Source: a virus. From it: a stretch of DNA of 64,000 bases. Every line of letters begins with the position of its first letter. The stretch's first letter is position 1. The notes under the pieces were generated by a model, which worked only from the letters and a program-made list of their open reading frames with translations, ran no database searches and was not told the origin of the DNA. Below are positions 51,155 through 58,853 of the stretch, piece after piece. The stretch covers positions 1 through 64,000 of IMG/VR virus record IMGVR_UViG_3300030060_007423; one strand, given 5' to 3'. The translations under genes and the position numbers were made by a program.

Positions 51155-52505
51155 AATATCTGATTACGGTACAATATTTCAAGTAAAGTTAATAGCCTCA
51201 CTATTTACAGATAAGGCATTTCTTCAACAAATTACAGATATTCTAGAACCTAAAATGTTTGAAAATGAAGCAAATTTTTACATTGTAAAAGAAATCCAAA
51301 ATTACTTTAATGAATATAAAGCTCCTCCAACCTTAGAGGTAATGAAAGTGAAGGTTGCTGAAATAGAAAGTGAACTTCTTAAACAAACTGTAGTTGATAC
51401 ATTAAAGGAAGCATATAGAAATTTGGAAGCTTCTGATTTGGATTTTGTAAAACAACAAACTCTTGACTTTTGTAAAAACCAATGCATCAAATCTGCAATA
51501 ATGGATTCAGTTGAATTACTTAAGTTTAATGATTTTGATGGAATTAAATCTAAAGTTGATGCAGCAATGAAAGCTGGTGTAGAAAAGAATGTTGGCCATG
51601 AGTATAAAAATGACGTTGATGAAAGGTATTTGGAAAGTGTAAGAAACACTATAACAACTGGCTGGGATGTAATTGATGATATTGCCGATGGTGGTTTAGG
51701 GAAAGGTGAACTTGGAGTATTTGTTGCTCCTGCAGGTATTGGTAAGTCATGGGCATTAGTAAATGTTGGTGCAAATGCTGCAAAGGCTGGACTAAATGTT
51801 ATACACTATACTTTAGAGCTAAATGAGGCTTATGTTGGATTGAGATATGATAGTGTATTTACTGGTATATCTGCACAAGATTTGAAATTTAATATTGAAG
51901 AGGTAAAAAAGACAGTTGAAAATATGAAGGGAGATTTAATTGTTAAGCAATATCCAACAAAGTCTGCTTCAGTTTCAACAATTGGTGCGCATATTGAAAA
52001 ATGTAGGGTGCAAGGTTTCAAACCGGACTTGGTGATTGTTGATTATGCTGACCTATTAAGAGACATAAGTGGAGGCCGAGAAGTACGACATATGCTAGGT
52101 AACATTTATGAAGACTTAAGAGGACTAGCTGGTGAACATGAAATTCCGGTTTGGACTGCATCACAAGCAAACCGTTCAGCACTAGAAGAAGATGTAATTG
52201 GAGCAGAGAAAATTGCAGAATCATATAGTAAAATAATGACAGCAGATTTTGTTGTTTCATTAAGTAGAAAAATAGAAGATAAATTAGCCGGAACAGGTAG
52301 ATGGCACGTAATTAAAAATAGGTTTGGACCTGACGGAATGACATTTCCAAGTAAAGCAAATATGTCAAATGGTCAAATGCAAATATTTGAATCAAATTCT
52401 GTGCAGGGACAAGAGACACAAAAGGACATGAATAATCATAACGAATACTTAAGAAAAATATTAAAAAATAAGTACAAAGAACTTGATAAAGACAACAATA
52501 GTTGA
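51144..52505 (+). CDS. gp41: Replicative DNA helicase gp41 (DnaB family)
   Basis: The 453-residue product has an N-terminal helical domain (~1-150) and a RecA-like DnaB core: Walker A VAPAGIGKSW, VIHYTLELNEAYVGLRYDS, Walker B LVIVDYADLLR, and the sensor segment PVWTASQANRSALEEDVIGA, then DFVVSLSRK and RWHVIKNRFGPDG. It unwinds DNA ahead of the fork as a hexamer. No primase is recognisable nearby. It is the last gene of the operon starting at 50105 and is followed by a terminator hairpin. Confidence 0.93.
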   Translation: MTSRISDYGTIFQVKLIASLFTDKAFLQQITDILEPKMFENEANFYIVKEIQNYFNEYKAPPTLEVMKVKVAEIESELLKQTVVDTLKEAYRNLEASDLDFVKQQTLDFCKNQCIKSAIMDSVELLKFNDFDGIKSKVDAAMKAGVEKNVGHEYKNDVDERYLESVRNTITTGWDVIDDIADGGLGKGELGVFVAPAGIGKSWALVNVGANAAKAGLNVIHYTLELNEAYVGLRYDSVFTGISAQDLKFNIEEVKKTVENMKGDLIVKQYPTKSASVSTIGAHIEKCRVQGFKPDLVIVDYADLLRDISGGREVRHMLGNIYEDLRGLAGEHEIPVWTASQANRSALEEDVIGAEKIAESYSKIMTADFVVSLSRKIEDKLAGTGRWHVIKNRFGPDGMTFPSKANMSNGQMQIFESNSVQGQETQKDMNNHNEYLRKILKNKYKELDKDNNS

Positions 52506-52510
52506 CTTTA

Positions 52511-52534
52511 TATAAATATATTTTGATATTTATT
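52511..52534 (+). promoter_or_regulatory. Late-type boxes (TATAAATA, GATATTTATT) after helicase
   Basis: TATAAATA at 52511-52518 and GATATTTATT at 52525-52534 lie before a terminator hairpin, so a transcript started here would meet that terminator before reaching nrdJ. Confidence 0.35.
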
Positions 52535-52538
52535 ACAG

Positions 52539-52564
52539 ACTGGCAATTAGCCGGTTATTTTTTT
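52539..52564 (+). terminator. Intrinsic terminator after helicase gene
   Basis: ACTGGC pairs with GCCGGT (one G-T pair) around AATTA and is followed by TATTTTTTT. Confidence 0.8.
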
Positions 52565-52599
52565 CAGTAATTGTTCTATAAAGTAAAGAGGAAAGTATA

Positions 52600-54459
52600 A
52601 TGGAAGTATCTAATCAGATTTTATCAAACATAACAGTACATATGAAGTACGCTAAGTTTATTCCAGAACTTGGGAGAAGAGAAACGTGGGAAGAGCTTGT
52701 TACAAGAAACAAAGCCATGCATATTAAAAAATATCCACAATTGAAAGAAGAAATTGAAGAAAAGTACAAGTTTGTGTATGACAAAAAAATACTTCCATCA
52801 ATGCGTAGTTTACAGTTTGGTGGAAAACCAATTGAAATTTCACCAAATAGAATTTACAACTGTGCATATCTGCCTATAGATTCTATTGATGCTTTTAGTG
52901 AAACAATGTTTTTGTTGTTAGGTGGAACAGGTGTTGGTTATTCAGTACAAAAACACCATGTTGAAAAACTACCAATGATACAAAAACCATACCCAAAGAG
53001 AAAGAAAAGATTCTTAATTGGTGATAGTATAGAAGGTTGGGCAGATGCCATTAAAGTTCTTATGAAATCTTATATGAATGGTGGTGGAAGTAGAATAGAG
53101 TTTGACTTTTCAGATATTAGACCTAAAGGTGCAATGCTTGTAACATCAGGTGGTAAAGCTCCAGGACCTCAACCACTTAAAGAGTGTGTATTAAAGGTTA
53201 AGGGTATTTTAGAACAAAAAGAATCTGGTGAAAAATTAACTACAATTGAAGCTCATGATATTGTATGCCATATCGCTGATGCAGTTCTTGCAGGTGGTAT
53301 TCGTAGAGCCGCTCTTATTAGTTTGTTTAGTGCAGACGATGACCAAATGATTGCTTGTAAATCAGGTAACTGGTGGGAGCTAAATCCACAACGTGGTAGA
53401 GCAAATAATTCAGCTTGTTTAATGAGACATAAAATCACAAAAGAGTTTTTTATGGATCTTTGGAAAAGGGTAGAATTATCTGGTGCAGGTGAACCTGGTA
53501 TCTATTTTAATAATGACAAAGACTGGGGAACTAACCCATGTTGCGAAATAGCATTAAGGCCATTTCAGTTTTGTAATTTATGTGAAGTAAATGCTAGTGA
53601 CATAGAAGACCAAGAAGACTTAAATGAAAGAGTTAAAGCAGCTGCATTTATAGGTACACTTCAAGCAGGTTATACATCTTTTCATTATCTTAGAGATATT
53701 TGGAGAGAAACAACAGAAAAAGAAGCACTCATTGGTGTAAGTATGACAGGTATTGGTAGTGGTACTGTTTTAGGATATGATATGAAACAAGCTGCTGACA
53801 AAGTAAAGAGGGAAAATACTCGAGTTGCAAAAATTATTGGTGTAAACAAATCGGCAAGAACAACAACAGTTAAACCTGCAGGAACAACAAGTTTAGTTTT
53901 AGGTACCTCATCTGGAATCCATGCATGGCATAATGATTATTATATCAGAAGAATTAGAGTTGGTAAAAATGAATCAATATATAATTATTTGAAAACAAAC
54001 CACCCAGTTCTAGTTGAAGATGAATATTTTAGACCACATGATACTGCTGTTATTCAAGTACCACAAAAAGCTCCAGAAGGTTCAATACTTAGAACAGAAT
54101 CACCTTTCCAACTATTTGATAGAGTAAAGAGAGTTGCAACTGAATGGGTCAAATCAGGACATCGTAAAGGTTCAAATAGTCACAATGTATCAGCAACAGT
54201 TTCTCTTAAAGAAGAAGATTGGCAGTTGGCTGGCGAGTGGATGTGGGAAAACAGGACTCACTATAATGGTTTATCTGTTTTACCTTATGATGGCGGAACT
54301 TATACTCAAGCACCATTTGAAGATATAGATAAAACAACATATGATGAAATGATGAAGTCTTTAACAGAAGTTGATTTATCAAATGTTGTAGAGCTTGAAG
54401 ATAATACAAATTTATCTGGCGAATTGGCTTGCGCAGGAGGTAGCTGTGAGATTACATAA
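52600..54459 (+). CDS. nrdJ: Adenosylcobalamin-dependent (class II) ribonucleotide reductase
   Basis: A single 619-residue chain reduces ribonucleotides. Evidence: RIYNCAYLPID with the first redox Cys, GTNPCCEIALRPFQFCNLCE with the thiyl-radical Cys in NPC and the second redox Cys further on, TTVKPAGTTSLVLGTSSGIH, and the C-terminal Cys pair in CAGGSCEIT. The sequence is of the monomeric class II type, and no class I small subunit gene follows. T4 uses class I, so this reflects marine phage gene exchange and depends on host B12. GAGGAAAG precedes the ATG. It heads the nucleotide-metabolism block. Confidence 0.93.
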   Translation: MEVSNQILSNITVHMKYAKFIPELGRRETWEELVTRNKAMHIKKYPQLKEEIEEKYKFVYDKKILPSMRSLQFGGKPIEISPNRIYNCAYLPIDSIDAFSETMFLLLGGTGVGYSVQKHHVEKLPMIQKPYPKRKKRFLIGDSIEGWADAIKVLMKSYMNGGGSRIEFDFSDIRPKGAMLVTSGGKAPGPQPLKECVLKVKGILEQKESGEKLTTIEAHDIVCHIADAVLAGGIRRAALISLFSADDDQMIACKSGNWWELNPQRGRANNSACLMRHKITKEFFMDLWKRVELSGAGEPGIYFNNDKDWGTNPCCEIALRPFQFCNLCEVNASDIEDQEDLNERVKAAAFIGTLQAGYTSFHYLRDIWRETTEKEALIGVSMTGIGSGTVLGYDMKQAADKVKRENTRVAKIIGVNKSARTTTVKPAGTTSLVLGTSSGIHAWHNDYYIRRIRVGKNESIYNYLKTNHPVLVEDEYFRPHDTAVIQVPQKAPEGSILRTESPFQLFDRVKRVATEWVKSGHRKGSNSHNVSATVSLKEEDWQLAGEWMWENRTHYNGLSVLPYDGGTYTQAPFEDIDKTTYDEMMKSLTEVDLSNVVELEDNTNLSGELACAGGSCEIT

Positions 54460-54637
54460 ACCTGATTGGATAGAAGAGTTATACCTTAAAGAGTATATTA
54501 ACAAACAATCAACCAAAGATTATTATTGGGAAAATGGCAAAATGGTAATGACAGAAAATTACCATGTAAACCGAGGTTACTGTTGTAAAAACGGATGTAA
54601 GCATTGCCCTTATGAAAACAGTAAATCAACAGGCTAA
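54446..54637 (+). CDS. DUF5522-type small Cys-rich protein, GTG start
   Basis: A GTG at 54446 has AGGAGG five bases upstream and starts a 63-residue product overlapping nrdJ by 14 bases. It reads KPDWIEELYLKEYI, then YYWENGKMVMTENYHVNRGY followed by CCKNGCKHCPY, the DUF5522 signature of four conserved Cys and His that probably bind metal. Members are small proteins of unknown function. Upstream ATGs in frame lie within nrdJ and lack SD sites. Coupled translation with nrdJ is likely. Confidence 0.75.
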   Translation: MRLHKPDWIEELYLKEYINKQSTKDYYWENGKMVMTENYHVNRGYCCKNGCKHCPYENSKSTG

Positions 54638-54821
54638 AATTTTACAAGATGAGATTAAAGCCAAAAAGTTAGAATTGTCTAAATTACAAGATGATTGTAA
54701 ACATGAAAAAAAACAAATAAAAATGGATGAAACAAACTCCGCAATGTGGGAATGTGAAAATTGTTCAAGACGACTAAGATACCCTACACCTGCAGAGATG
54801 GATATATGGATTAGCAAGTAA
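54612..54821 (+). CDS. Coiled-coil protein with zinc-ribbon-like end (69 aa)
   Basis: The first ~30 residues are a coiled coil (QQAKILQDEIKAKKLELSKL). CKHEKKQ, then about 15 residues, then WECENCSRRLRYPTPAEM contain C-x-H and C-x-x-C that could bind zinc. It overlaps the preceding gene by 26 bases in another frame and its last base is the first base of the next ATG. Not a named family. Possibly nucleic-acid or protein binding. Confidence 0.6.
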   Translation: MKTVNQQAKILQDEIKAKKLELSKLQDDCKHEKKQIKMDETNSAMWECENCSRRLRYPTPAEMDIWISK

Positions 54822-55723
54822 TGAACATATTAAGTAGTTATGTAGGAAATACGCCTTTAGTTCCAATTACTATGGGAGGTTACACAGTCTGGTGTAAATG
54901 TGAATTTATGAATCCCGGTGGTTCTGTTAAAGATAGAATGGCCACCCACATATTAAATAGTGCTGAACACAATAAATTAATCAAAAAAGGTGATACACTA
55001 ATAGAGGCAACTTCAGGAAATACTGGAATTGCTTTTGCTATGTTAGCAGCTGAACGAGGTTATAAAATGAAAATTGTTATGCCGTGCAATATGAGCGAAG
55101 AACGTAAACAAATGTTAAAGTTTTATGGCGCCGAATTAATAGAGGTTGATGCAGGTGATTTTGATGCTGCAATTGATTTAAGAGATACACTTGCAAATGC
55201 TAAGGGATGGTTTAATTGTAATCAGTTTCATAACCCACTAAATATAGAAGCACACTATAAAAATACAGGACCAGAGATAGAAAGACAAGTTAGGTCTCAA
55301 CTTGATAGCTATGATTATGATGGATGGCCTCAAGCATTTGTGGCTGGAACAGGTACTGGTGGAACAATTATGGGTTGTGGAAAATACCTACAAAAACATT
55401 ATCCAGGTATAAGTTTAGTTGCAGTTGAACCAGAAGAAAGTGCCGTCATGTCAGGGATGGAACCAGGCTTACATGGTATACAAGGAATTGGTGATGGTAG
55501 TAAGTTTTTAGTAGACTTAAACAAAATTAGTGATATTATAACTGTACATACAGAATGTGCAAAAAAAGTAGCAAAACATTTGGCATTACGATATGGCTTA
55601 TTTGTTGGAATAAGTGCTGGTGCAAATGTTAAGGCCGCATTTGAATGGTTACGTGACAATGATAAAAAACATGCAATAACTATTCTTTGTGATAGAGGTG
55701 AAAGGTATTTTAGTTGCTTATGA
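54821..55723 (+). CDS. cysK: Cysteine synthase (O-acetylserine sulfhydrylase-like, PLP enzyme)
   Basis: The 300-residue protein has all hallmarks of the CysK/CysM fold II PLP family: VGNTPLV, PLP Lys37 in NPGGSVKDR, substrate loop TSGNTGIAFA, PCNMSEERKQMLKFYGAELI, the phosphate-binding GTGTGGTIMG and GISAGAN. It would make Cys from O-acetylserine and sulfide. The active-site elements are complete and length is typical, so it is likely functional. Sulfur-assimilation genes in phages are auxiliary metabolic genes; Cys supply could help make Fe-S or thiol proteins. Stop and start overlap with both neighbours, so it is in the nrdJ operon. Confidence 0.9.
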   Translation: MNILSSYVGNTPLVPITMGGYTVWCKCEFMNPGGSVKDRMATHILNSAEHNKLIKKGDTLIEATSGNTGIAFAMLAAERGYKMKIVMPCNMSEERKQMLKFYGAELIEVDAGDFDAAIDLRDTLANAKGWFNCNQFHNPLNIEAHYKNTGPEIERQVRSQLDSYDYDGWPQAFVAGTGTGGTIMGCGKYLQKHYPGISLVAVEPEESAVMSGMEPGLHGIQGIGDGSKFLVDLNKISDIITVHTECAKKVAKHLALRYGLFVGISAGANVKAAFEWLRDNDKKHAITILCDRGERYFSCL

Positions 55724-56430
55724 ATTATTTATTTGATGTAGATGGTACATTAACCCCAAGTAGGTTAAAAATTGATCCAGAATTTGAGAAATTTTTCTTA
55801 AATTGGATGAAAAACAAAGATGTTTATTTAGTTACAGGTTCAGATAAGGATAAAACAATAGAACAAGTAGGTATAAAAATTTGGACAAATGTTACAAGAG
55901 CATATCAATCATGTGGCAATGCTGTTTATGAAAATGGTATGTTAATTGACCAACGTGATTTTATACTAGAGCCTGAACTCAAAAAGCTATTATTAGAATT
56001 TGTAAAGTGGTCAGATTGTCCAAAACAATTTAGTAATCATATTGAGGAAAGAATTGGATTGGTTAACTTTAGTACTATTGGTAGAACTTGTACTCAAGAC
56101 GCAAGAAATGATTATTATAAATGGGACAATAAGATTAAAGAAAGAGAATCTTTTTGTAAAATAATTGAAGAAAAATTTCCAGAATTAGAAGCAACTGTAG
56201 GTGGAGAAATATCAATAGACATTTATCCTAAAGGGCAAAATAAAGCACAAGTGTTAGATGATATAATTGGACCTGTTACATTTTTTGGTGATAAATGCAA
56301 ACCTGGTGGTAATGACTATCCAATAGTAAATCGCTTAGGCATGCTAAATGAAGAAAATGAACTATCAGTAACTGTTCATGAAGTATCTAATTGGAAAGAT
56401 ACATTAAAAATATTAAATAGTTATAAATGA
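55720..56430 (+). CDS. HAD phosphotransferase of eukaryotic phosphomannomutase type
   Basis: ATG 55720 overlaps the cysK stop (ATGA) and is used instead of an upstream TTG. The product shows LFDVDGTLTPSRLKI with nucleophile Asp and acid Asp, VTGSDKDK, RIGLVNFSTIGRTCTQDARN, GGEISIDIYPKGQNKAQVL and FFGDKCKPGGNDYPI, which follow eukaryotic PMM1/2 closely (RNGMLNVSPIGRSCS, GGQISFDVFPDGWDK, FFGDKTMPGGND). PMM converts mannose-6-P and mannose-1-P. This suggests hexose-1-P supply for the sugar-nucleotide genes at 59.9 kb, or a simple phosphatase role. Confidence 0.83.
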   Translation: MNYLFDVDGTLTPSRLKIDPEFEKFFLNWMKNKDVYLVTGSDKDKTIEQVGIKIWTNVTRAYQSCGNAVYENGMLIDQRDFILEPELKKLLLEFVKWSDCPKQFSNHIEERIGLVNFSTIGRTCTQDARNDYYKWDNKIKERESFCKIIEEKFPELEATVGGEISIDIYPKGQNKAQVLDDIIGPVTFFGDKCKPGGNDYPIVNRLGMLNEENELSVTVHEVSNWKDTLKILNSYK

Positions 56431-56624
56431 AAAAAGTAAAAATATCATTCTCAAAACCAGTTAAGTTAAATAGGCATGAACCTGTAACTGAAGTGATAAT
56501 AGATAAAACAGTATCCGAAGGTCACAATTCAATTGAAAGAGACATTCAATATATCCTCTGCAATGCAATGAGTGATATGAGATACAAGGGACTAAAATCA
56601 TTTAATGTAGAAATTATAGAATAA
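56427..56624 (+). CDS. Hypothetical small protein (65 aa)
   Basis: Not recognised. It overlaps neighbours on both sides (ATGA at the start, one shared base at the end), which supports it as a gene. The product is a mix of strands and one helix (KVKISFSKPVKLNRHEPVTE; RDIQYILCNAMSDMRYKGL) with a basic start. No metal or catalytic motif is visible. Confidence 0.55.
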   Translation: MKKVKISFSKPVKLNRHEPVTEVIIDKTVSEGHNSIERDIQYILCNAMSDMRYKGLKSFNVEIIE

Positions 56625-57481
56625 TGAAATGTATAGTTGGAAATAATTTAACAGCATTGTTAGCATCTCACATATTTAGTGATTTAGATTTTTATAACCA
56701 TGAAAAACAAATGGTTGAAGAATATACATACATTCCTACAACCGCATCTATTATTGATATATTAGATTGTTTAGGTTTAGACTTTTCAATAAAATCATTT
56801 AAGTGTTGTTTTGATAATCGTGGAAAACTATCTGCAAAATTTGATGAAACATTTGTAAATATTTGGTGTATACATACAAGAGGCAAATCAGTTGTTGAGA
56901 AAAGTTACATTGATAATTTATCACATAAGGTAAGTTACATATCAATAAATGATTTACCACCACTTGAAAGTCTAAATATATTAAAATCAGTTTTACTAGA
57001 AAAATCAAATGCAAAATCAACAATATCAGGCATTGAAGAATTAGAAGATTACAAAAAAGTTTTGTGGTGCCATGATTTGCGATTACTCAATAGTGGCATT
57101 ATAACTGAATATGTTGATAGTTATCAGTATATATGTAAGCATTCAGAAGTAGATGGTATAAACCAAATATTTGATGTTGTATATAGCATAGGAAAACCAT
57201 ATTACAGAAAAATTTACTCAGGAGAAAATGTAATATATAGTGCAATGCGAAAAATATATGACAAAACAGTTGATGATAATACAGTTTTAGAATCATCACC
57301 AACAATACAGATTGTTGACAACCTTAGATTAAATTCATTCAAAAAGTTTGACTTATTAGGTGTATATTCACAATGGGATTTAGGTATGAGTTTAGGAAAG
57401 GTACTTATGCGTTGCAATGAACTTAGAGAATATTACATTGATGATAAAAAAATATCTAAAAATATTTTTATTTCTCAATAA
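56624..57481 (+). CDS. Possible flavoprotein-like protein with Rossmann N-terminus (285 aa)
   Basis: The first strand-turn-helix MKCIVGNNLTALLASHIF resembles the dinucleotide-binding start of FAD-dependent oxidoreductases (GxGxxG is replaced by GNNLTA). Near the C-terminus LLGVYSQWDLGMSLGKVL recalls the GRYxxW segment that closes the FAD site in amine-oxidase/UDP-galactopyranose-mutase-like proteins. The body is unusually rich in Ile, Tyr and Ser. If it is a flavoprotein it is divergent, and the substrate is unknown. Its end overlaps an early-type element. Confidence 0.45.
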   Translation: MKCIVGNNLTALLASHIFSDLDFYNHEKQMVEEYTYIPTTASIIDILDCLGLDFSIKSFKCCFDNRGKLSAKFDETFVNIWCIHTRGKSVVEKSYIDNLSHKVSYISINDLPPLESLNILKSVLLEKSNAKSTISGIEELEDYKKVLWCHDLRLLNSGIITEYVDSYQYICKHSEVDGINQIFDVVYSIGKPYYRKIYSGENVIYSAMRKIYDKTVDDNTVLESSPTIQIVDNLRLNSFKKFDLLGVYSQWDLGMSLGKVLMRCNELREYYIDDKKISKNIFISQ

Positions 57482-57495
57482 TTTTTGTTATATTA
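57460..57495 (+). promoter_or_regulatory. 36-bp early-type promoter element before TS-family gene
   Basis: AAATATTTTTATTTCTC, 12 bases, TATATTA. It preserves the C at position 17 and the 36-bp length; it ends 29 bases before the ATG at 57525. Confidence 0.5.
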
Positions 57496-57524
57496 GATAA
57501 AATAAAGAAAACAGGTTATATACT

Positions 57525-58394
57525 ATGAGAAAATATTGGTCAGTACCAAAAACCGAGTCAGGTAGATACAGCGGTTTACATGAAGCTTTTTATTGGGAAT
57601 TACAAAATATTGTGAATCAACGAAACACAGTAAAAAGTCGTGGAACAAATCAAAAAGAAGTATTGTTTAGAAGTTTTATTATTGATGACCCAACAAATCT
57701 AGGAATTTGGTGGCCAAGTAGAAAATTTAATGAAACATATACATTAGCAGAATTTCTTTGGTATTTGTCAAGAAACCCAAATGCAACTAATATTGGTAAA
57801 TTTGCAAGAATTTGGTTAAACATTAAAGACAACGAGGATAATGTAGAATCAAATTATGGCTGTTATGTTTTTGGAAATCAATGGAACTGGTCTGTAAATG
57901 AATTAACAAAAGACAAGGATAGTCGGCGTGCAACATTTGTTATAGGACAACCATATCATAAAACAAAAAATCCAAATGATATACCATGTACACAATACTT
58001 ACAGTTTTTTATAAGAAATAATAAACTTCATATGGGAGTAAGTATGAGAAGTAATGATATTATTTTTGGAATGTCAAATGATATTTTTATATTTTGTTTA
58101 TTTCAACAATTAATGTATAATGAATTAAAACAAGTATACTCAGATTTAGAACTTGGTTCATATTATCACCATGCAGGAAGTTTACACTTGTATGAAATGC
58201 ACAATGAAATGGCAAATAATATTTTAGTTATTGACGGTGAGGATACTGAATATTATGGAAAGCATTATAAATTAAAAGAACATATAACATTAGATTATAT
58301 ACAACAAACTAAAATGTATTTACCAACTAAAGATATGACAAAAGAAGAAATTGGTGAATATGCAAATGATATTAGTAAAAGTTTATTTATATGA
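57525..58394 (+). CDS. Thymidylate-synthase-family enzyme, probably dCMP hydroxymethylase/methylase
   Basis: The 289-residue protein has the TS fold: Glu76 in LAEFLWYL, DSRR (132-135) for phosphate, catalytic Cys155 in IPCTQYLQ, MRSNDIIFG, and HHAGSLHLYEMH. In dTMP synthases the base-reading residue is Asn in GLPFN; in T4 dCMP hydroxymethylase gp42 it is Asp in GFRND. Here it is GMSND, with Asp186 at that place, and SNYG, MRSND and GSLH(L/V)Y are also gp42-like. I therefore infer dCMP as substrate, giving 5-hydroxymethyl- or 5-methyl-dCMP. A dUTPase nearby would also suit a true thymidylate synthase, so the assignment is not final. Confidence 0.75.
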   Translation: MRKYWSVPKTESGRYSGLHEAFYWELQNIVNQRNTVKSRGTNQKEVLFRSFIIDDPTNLGIWWPSRKFNETYTLAEFLWYLSRNPNATNIGKFARIWLNIKDNEDNVESNYGCYVFGNQWNWSVNELTKDKDSRRATFVIGQPYHKTKNPNDIPCTQYLQFFIRNNKLHMGVSMRSNDIIFGMSNDIFIFCLFQQLMYNELKQVYSDLELGSYYHHAGSLHLYEMHNEMANNILVIDGEDTEYYGKHYKLKEHITLDYIQQTKMYLPTKDMTKEEIGEYANDISKSLFI

Positions 58395-58675
58395 AAAAGA
58401 AAGAATCAATATTAAAAAGAGCAGACGGTATAATCAATAACCGTTCAGAAGAAAAAGAAAGAAAATACGGACCATTTAGCGAAGGCATGGAAAGAGCAGC
58501 TAAAATTGCAAGTGGTATGACAGGAAAAGACTTTGTAGCAGAAGATATGTACGCTGCACTAGTTGCACTAAAATTATCAAGACACTCATATAACTATAGG
58601 GAAGATAATCTACTTGATGCTGTTGCGTATTTAGGAGGTTTGGATAACTATATAAAGGAAAATAAAAATGGCTAG
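58391..58675 (+). CDS. DUF6378-like protein (94 aa), possibly MazG-like
   Basis: The segments RADGIINNRSEEKERKYGPF, FVAEDMYAALVALKLSRHSY and REDNLLDAVAYLGGLDNYI fit the DUF6378 family of phage proteins, all-helical and reminiscent of MazG-type nucleotide pyrophosphohydrolases. The catalytic EExxE set is not complete in what I see, so activity is uncertain. It overlaps the TS-family gene by four bases (ATGA). A role in dNTP pool control is plausible from context. Confidence 0.6.
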   Translation: MKKKESILKRADGIINNRSEEKERKYGPFSEGMERAAKIASGMTGKDFVAEDMYAALVALKLSRHSYNYREDNLLDAVAYLGGLDNYIKENKNG

Positions 58676-58853
58676 AAAAATAGTAAGAAAATGGAACCCA
58701 GATTATAAAAAAGCATGGGTAAGGGTAGCTTTACAAAATGCATTAAGTACAATAGATTATGGTGAGCTATCAACCGCAAGTAAAAGACTTATATCTCAAG
58801 TACTAGCAGAATGTGATATAAAGGCAAAGGAAAAAGAGGAGATGGTAAAATGA
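58668..58853 (+). CDS. Hypothetical small basic protein (61 aa)
   Basis: Not recognised. AAAGGAAA stands before the ATG and the gene overlaps both neighbours (8 and 4 bases). The product is basic at both ends (ARKIVRKWNPDYKKAWVRVA; KAKEKEEMVK) and helical between. No motif is seen. Confidence 0.5.
   Translation: MARKIVRKWNPDYKKAWVRVALQNALSTIDYGELSTASKRLISQVLAECDIKAKEKEEMVK

Noticed and set aside
57525-58394. Plain thymidylate synthase (thyA) call
   Set aside because: The Asn that reads dUMP is Asp, and neighbouring motifs are closer to T4 gp42; kept as an alternative only.
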